Positions 60,758 through 64,000 of a DNA stretch of 64,000 nt are shown here, in pieces. The position numbers and the translations under genes are program-made. The stretch is taken from assembly GCA_016708905.1 (NCBI GenBank), contig JADJEV010000002.1, forward strand, positions 1 through 64,000, read 5' to 3'. The stretch comes from Candidatus Methylophosphatis roskildensis (GTDB lineage Bacteria; Pseudomonadota; Gammaproteobacteria; Burkholderiales; Rhodocyclaceae). The notes under the pieces were generated by a model that searched no databases, was not told where the DNA came from, and saw only the letters and a list, made by a program, of their open reading frames with translations. How positions within the stretch are numbered: the first letter of the stretch is position 1; each line of letters begins with the position of its first letter.

Positions 60758-61846
60758 TCACGTGTTCTGGATGACGATGCTCGGAAACTTGGATGTCATG
60801 TCCTTGGCGCTGTCGGAGATCTTGATCGCGATCTTGCGCGCTATCTCGCGATAGATCGCCGCGACACGGCCATCCGGATCGGCCACGACAGTAGGCTTGC
60901 CGGAATCGACCTGCTCGCGGATGTTGATGTCCAGCGGCAAGGCGCCCAGCAGATCGATCTCGTAGTCGCCGGCCATGCGCGCGCCGCCTCCGGTGCCGAA
61001 GATGTGCTCCTCGTGCCCACACTTGCTGCAAATATGAATGCTCATGTTCTCGACGATGCCGAGAATCGGAATGCCGACCTTCTCGAACATCTTGAGGCCC
61101 TTGCGCGCATCGAGCAGCGCAATGTCCTGCGGCGTGGTGACGATCACCGCACCGGTCACCGGCACCTTTTGCGACAGGGTGAGCTGAATGTCGCCGGTGC
61201 CCGGCGGCATATCGACCAGCAGGTAGTCGATGTCGCCCCAGCGGGTCTCGGTCAGCAACTGGTCGAGCGCCTGGGTAGCCATCGGACCACGCCATACCAT
61301 CGGGGTTTCGACATCGATCAGGAAACCGATCGACATCGCCTGGATGCCGTAGGCCTCCATCGGATTGATGGTCTTGCCGTCGGGCGATTCCGGCCGGCCG
61401 GTGATGCCGAGCATCTGCGGCTGCGACGGGCCATAAATGTCGGCATCGAGAATGCCGACCTTCGCGCCTTCGGCGGCCAGCGCCAGCGCGAGGTTTGCCG
61501 CCGTCGTGCTCTTGCCGACACCGCCTTTGCCCGAGGCGATCGCAACGATGTTCTTGACATTGGGCAGCAGCTTGACGCCGCGCTGCACGGCGTGGGAGAC
61601 GATCTTCTGAAACACGTTGACGCTGATGTTGCCGATGCCGGGCACGCCCTTGAGCCGGGCAATCACCGCGCGGCGGATCGGATCGATCTGGCTCTTCGCC
61701 GGGTAGCCGAGTTCCACGTCGAGCGTGACATCGCCACCGTCGAGCCTGATGTTGCGCGCAGCGCGCGAAGTGACCAGATCCTTGCCGGTGTTGGGGTCGA
61801 CGACCTCTTTCAGGGCTGCCTGGATCTGCTGTTCGGTAATGCTCAT
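60758..61846 (-). CDS. apbC: Mrp/ApbC iron-sulfur carrier ATPase
   Basis: ApbC/Mrp is a P-loop ATPase that carries Fe-S clusters to apoproteins. The 362-residue protein has an N-terminal MIP18-like domain (ITEQQIQAALKEVVDPNTGK), the deviant Walker A ASGKGGVGKSTTAANLALAL, DADIYGPSQPQMLG, DYLLVDMPPGTGDIQLTLSQ and the C-terminal CxxC cluster site HICSKCGHEEHIFG. It is divergent from metG, with 202 nt between the starts, as in many beta- and gammaproteobacteria. Confidence 0.96.
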   Translation of the reverse strand: MSITEQQIQAALKEVVDPNTGKDLVTSRAARNIRLDGGDVTLDVELGYPAKSQIDPIRRAVIARLKGVPGIGNISVNVFQKIVSHAVQRGVKLLPNVKNIVAIASGKGGVGKSTTAANLALALAAEGAKVGILDADIYGPSQPQMLGITGRPESPDGKTINPMEAYGIQAMSIGFLIDVETPMVWRGPMATQALDQLLTETRWGDIDYLLVDMPPGTGDIQLTLSQKVPVTGAVIVTTPQDIALLDARKGLKMFEKVGIPILGIVENMSIHICSKCGHEEHIFGTGGGARMAGDYEIDLLGALPLDINIREQVDSGKPTVVADPDGRVAAIYREIARKIAIKISDSAKDMTSKFPSIVIQNT

Positions 61847-61976
61847 GAGTGATCTCCGGGATACGCGGAATTGCCGGAAGTACGGACCGGAATGGCCGAC
61901 AAAAGGCTAATCCCGACTAATTCGCTACAGTTTAACCGATCCGCCCGAAAGCGGCACGAGCGCGTGCCCCGTTTGT

Positions 61977-61982
61977 TAGAAT
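61977..61982 (+). promoter_or_regulatory. Possible extended -10 element for metG
   Basis: TAGAAT preceded by TG-T (TGTTAGAAT) lies 66 bp before the metG ATG in the metG/mrp divergent region. No good -35 box accompanies it. The call is tentative. Confidence 0.3.
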
Positions 61983-62048
61983 GACTGTCTTTTCAGACCC
62001 TTGTCGCGCCCATGCAGAGCGGGCCGCGGCTCCACCCCGGCCAGCCCG

Positions 62049-64000
62049 ATGCCCGACCCAAAACGCCGAATCCTCGTCACCAGCGCCCTGCCGTACGCCA
62101 ACGGCGCGATCCATTTCGGCCACCTGGTCGAGTACATCCAGACCGATATCTGGGTCCGCTTTCAGCGCATGTGCGGCCACGAGGTCCATTATGTCGGCGC
62201 CGACGACCAGCACGGCACGCCGATCATGCTGCGCGCCGAGAAGGAAGGCATCAGCCCGCGTGAACTGGTCGACCGCGTGCTCGGCGAACACGCGCGGGAT
62301 TTCTTCGGTGGGCTTGACGCGCAGGCGGCATGGAAGGCCGGAAAGGGCGAACTCGCGGGCTTTCTGGTCAGCTTCGACAACTATCACGAGACCGACTCCG
62401 AAGAGAACCGCTGGTTCTGCGAGGACATCTATTCGAAGCTGAAGAGCGCCGACCTCATCGCCACGCGCTCGGTCGAGCAGTTCTACGACCCGCTCAAGCA
62501 GATGTTCCTGCCCGACCGCTACATCAAGGGCGAATGCCCGAAGTGCGGCGCCAAGGATCAGTACGGCGATTCCTGCGAGGTCTGCGGCGCCACCTACGCG
62601 CCGACCGATCTGAAAAACGCCTATTCGGTGGTCTCGGGCGCCGCGCCCGAGCGACGCGCCAGCGAGCACCATTTCTTTCGCCTGTCGGCGCAGCGGTGTG
62701 AGCAGTTCCTGCGCGATTTCACCCAGGGGTCGGGCGTGCTTCAGCCCGAGGCCGCCAACAAGATGAAAGAATGGCTCGGCGAATCAGGAGAAGGCCGGCT
62801 TTCGGACTGGGACATCTCGCGCGACGCGCCCTACTTTGGTTTCCGCATTCCGGGCACCGACGACAAGTTCTTCTACGTCTGGCTCGATGCACCGGTCGGG
62901 TATTTCGGCAGCTTCCGGAACTACGTGCAGAAGCAGAAAGCGCGCGGCATCGAGATCGATGAAGCGAGCTTCCTGCACGCCGAAAAGGCTGCCGCCGAAG
63001 GCACCGAGATGGTTCATTTCATCGGCAAGGACATCCTCTACTTCCACGCGCTTTTCTGGCCGGCAATGCTGCAGAACGCCGGCTACCGTGTGCCGACACA
63101 GATAAACGCGCACGGCTTTCTCACCGTCAACGGCGAGAAGATGTCGAAGAGCCGCGGCACCTTCATCACCGCCCAGAGCTACCTCGACCTCGGCCTCAAT
63201 CCGGAATGGCTGCGCTACTACTATGCCGCCAAACTCAACGGCTCGATGGAGGACATCGACCTCAACCTGGACGACTTCGTCGCGCGGGTGAATTCGGATC
63301 TGGTCGGCAAATACATCAATATCGCGAGCCGATGCGCGGGCTTTCTTACCCAACGTTTCGATGGCGAAGTAATGCCCCTGGCTGGACAAGAAACCACGCC
63401 ACGTGAATGGAAACTCGAGTGGGATTTCCTCGATGCTGCCGAAGAGGTTGGAAAATCCTACGAGGAGCGGGATTACGGAAAAGCAATTCGTCGAATCATG
63501 GCGCTGGCCGATCAGGCCAACCTTTACGTAAACGACATGGCACCATGGGCAATGGCGAAAGCCAATGATCCCGAAAAGAGACTTCATTTGGTCTGCAGTA
63601 CCGCAATTCGGTGCTTCGCTTACCTCACCGCGTTTCTGAAGCCTGTACTACCGACCACGGCAGCGCGCGTAGAACGGAATCTGCTTGGCATCGAATTCTC
63701 GTGGGACAACCTGCCGAGCGTGGCGATTGCGCGGATTGCGCCCTACAAGCACCTGATGACCCGCATCGACTCCAAGCAGATCGCCGCGCTGGTCGATGCC
63801 AACAAGGAATCGCTCGCCCCTGCCGCGCCGACGCCGCACTCTCAGCAGCGCCATGCCGAGCATCAGCAGCACGTCACGCAGAAGGAAGCCTCTGCAGTGG
63901 ACGAAGACAACGCTCGTATCTCGATCGACGACTTCGCCAAGGTCGATCTGCGCATCGCGAAGATTGTGGCCGCCGACCATGTGGAGGGCGCGGACAAACT
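62049..64000 (+). CDS. metG: Methionyl-tRNA synthetase, cut by window end
   Basis: MetG charges tRNA-Met. From ATG 62049 the frame is open to the window end (650 codons). Visible: RILVTSALPYANGAIHFGHL (HIGH-type motif HFGH), YVGADDQHGTPIML, the zinc knuckle CPKCGAKDQYGDSCEVCGA, FYVWLDAPVGYFGS, KDILYFHALFWPAML, EKMSKSRGTF (KMSKS) and, at the end, the start of the C-terminal tRNA-binding domain (ISIDDFAKVDLRIAKIVAAD). A stretch of about 17 extra residues lies between HARDF and SFDNYHETDSEENR, at 62301-62370, where the family normally has about five. Confidence 0.95.
   Translation, partial: MPDPKRRILVTSALPYANGAIHFGHLVEYIQTDIWVRFQRMCGHEVHYVGADDQHGTPIMLRAEKEGISPRELVDRVLGEHARDFFGGLDAQAAWKAGKGELAGFLVSFDNYHETDSEENRWFCEDIYSKLKSADLIATRSVEQFYDPLKQMFLPDRYIKGECPKCGAKDQYGDSCEVCGATYAPTDLKNAYSVVSGAAPERRASEHHFFRLSAQRCEQFLRDFTQGSGVLQPEAANKMKEWLGESGEGRLSDWDISRDAPYFGFRIPGTDDKFFYVWLDAPVGYFGSFRNYVQKQKARGIEIDEASFLHAEKAAAEGTEMVHFIGKDILYFHALFWPAMLQNAGYRVPTQINAHGFLTVNGEKMSKSRGTFITAQSYLDLGLNPEWLRYYYAAKLNGSMEDIDLNLDDFVARVNSDLVGKYINIASRCAGFLTQRFDGEVMPLAGQETTPREWKLEWDFLDAAEEVGKSYEERDYGKAIRRIMALADQANLYVNDMAPWAMAKANDPEKRLHLVCSTAIRCFAYLTAFLKPVLPTTAARVERNLLGIEFSWDNLPSVAIARIAPYKHLMTRIDSKQIAALVDANKESLAPAAPTPHSQQRHAEHQQHVTQKEASAVDEDNARISIDDFAKVDLRIAKIVAADHVEGADK

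Overview
The window looks like chromosome of a high-GC betaproteobacterium, probably close to Rhodocyclales. The inference rests on gene order (pal-cpoB-queE-queC next to tRNA-Lys; dcd-mrp-metG) and on GC-rich codon use; no 16S gene is present to confirm it.

Layout. (1) 1-3895: pal, cpoB, queE, queC and a YedE-type transporter are each recognisable but broken by many small indels. (2) 3896-5719: a decayed ISAs1-type insertion sequence carrying a DruA-like (DUF4338) gene ahead of its transposase. (3) 5810-6103: a strong promoter, tRNA-Lys(UUU), tRNA-Lys(CUU) and a terminator. (4) 6083-8717: an internally deleted tyrosine integrase, an IS3 orfA scrap, a frameshifted periplasmic protein gene and an unassigned stretch. 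(5) 8715-37300: one same-strand cluster encoding a GAF-membrane fusion protein, a PqqD/M50-peptidase/membrane-fusion chimera, an accessory SecA-like ATPase, a second membrane fusion protein, a 2,887-residue Ig/cadherin-like repeat protein with a DUF4347 head, a hybrid histidine kinase and a REC-(degenerate GGDEF)-EAL protein; several stop/start pairs overlap by 4 nt. I read this as a dedicated export/processing system for the giant surface protein with phospho-relay and c-di-GMP control. (6) The secA-like gene of that cluster is split by a 9-kb composite transposon (13266-22292): two nearly identical 2.8-kb IS copies, each druA-like plus transposase, flanking a cargo of Xre/RES toxin-antitoxin, a DUF protein, a universal stress protein and a truncated NtrC-type regulator. 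An 8-bp target duplication flanks the whole composite, and conceptual excision restores the SecA-like reading frame exactly. (7) A tRNA-Lys 3'-end remnant plus terminator at 37409-37485 mirrors the tRNA end at 6025-6103, suggesting that 6073-37455 is a tRNA-Lys genomic island.

(8) 37745-54571: MltA, then type VI secretion genes tssJ-tssK-tssL-tssM-tagF-ppkA on the + strand and, converging from the other side, pppA and tagH with an OmpA-type gene on the - strand, separated by a PIN toxin/antitoxin pair and an Xre regulator with an in-frame stop. This is the membrane complex and phosphorylation switch of a T6SS; sheath, baseplate, ClpV, Hcp and VgrG genes are not in the window. (9) 54844-59474: LysM/TPR lipoprotein, TPR lipoprotein, polysaccharide deacetylase lipoprotein and a membrane Ser/Thr kinase, the last three overlapping by 4 nt. 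(10) 59475-64000: a transposase-like scrap, dcd, a DUF1330 gene, mrp (apbC) and divergent metG, which runs off the window.

Reading quality differs along the window: before about 8.1 kb nearly every gene is interrupted by single-base indels, including essential ones and one tRNA; after 8.7 kb reading frames are clean.
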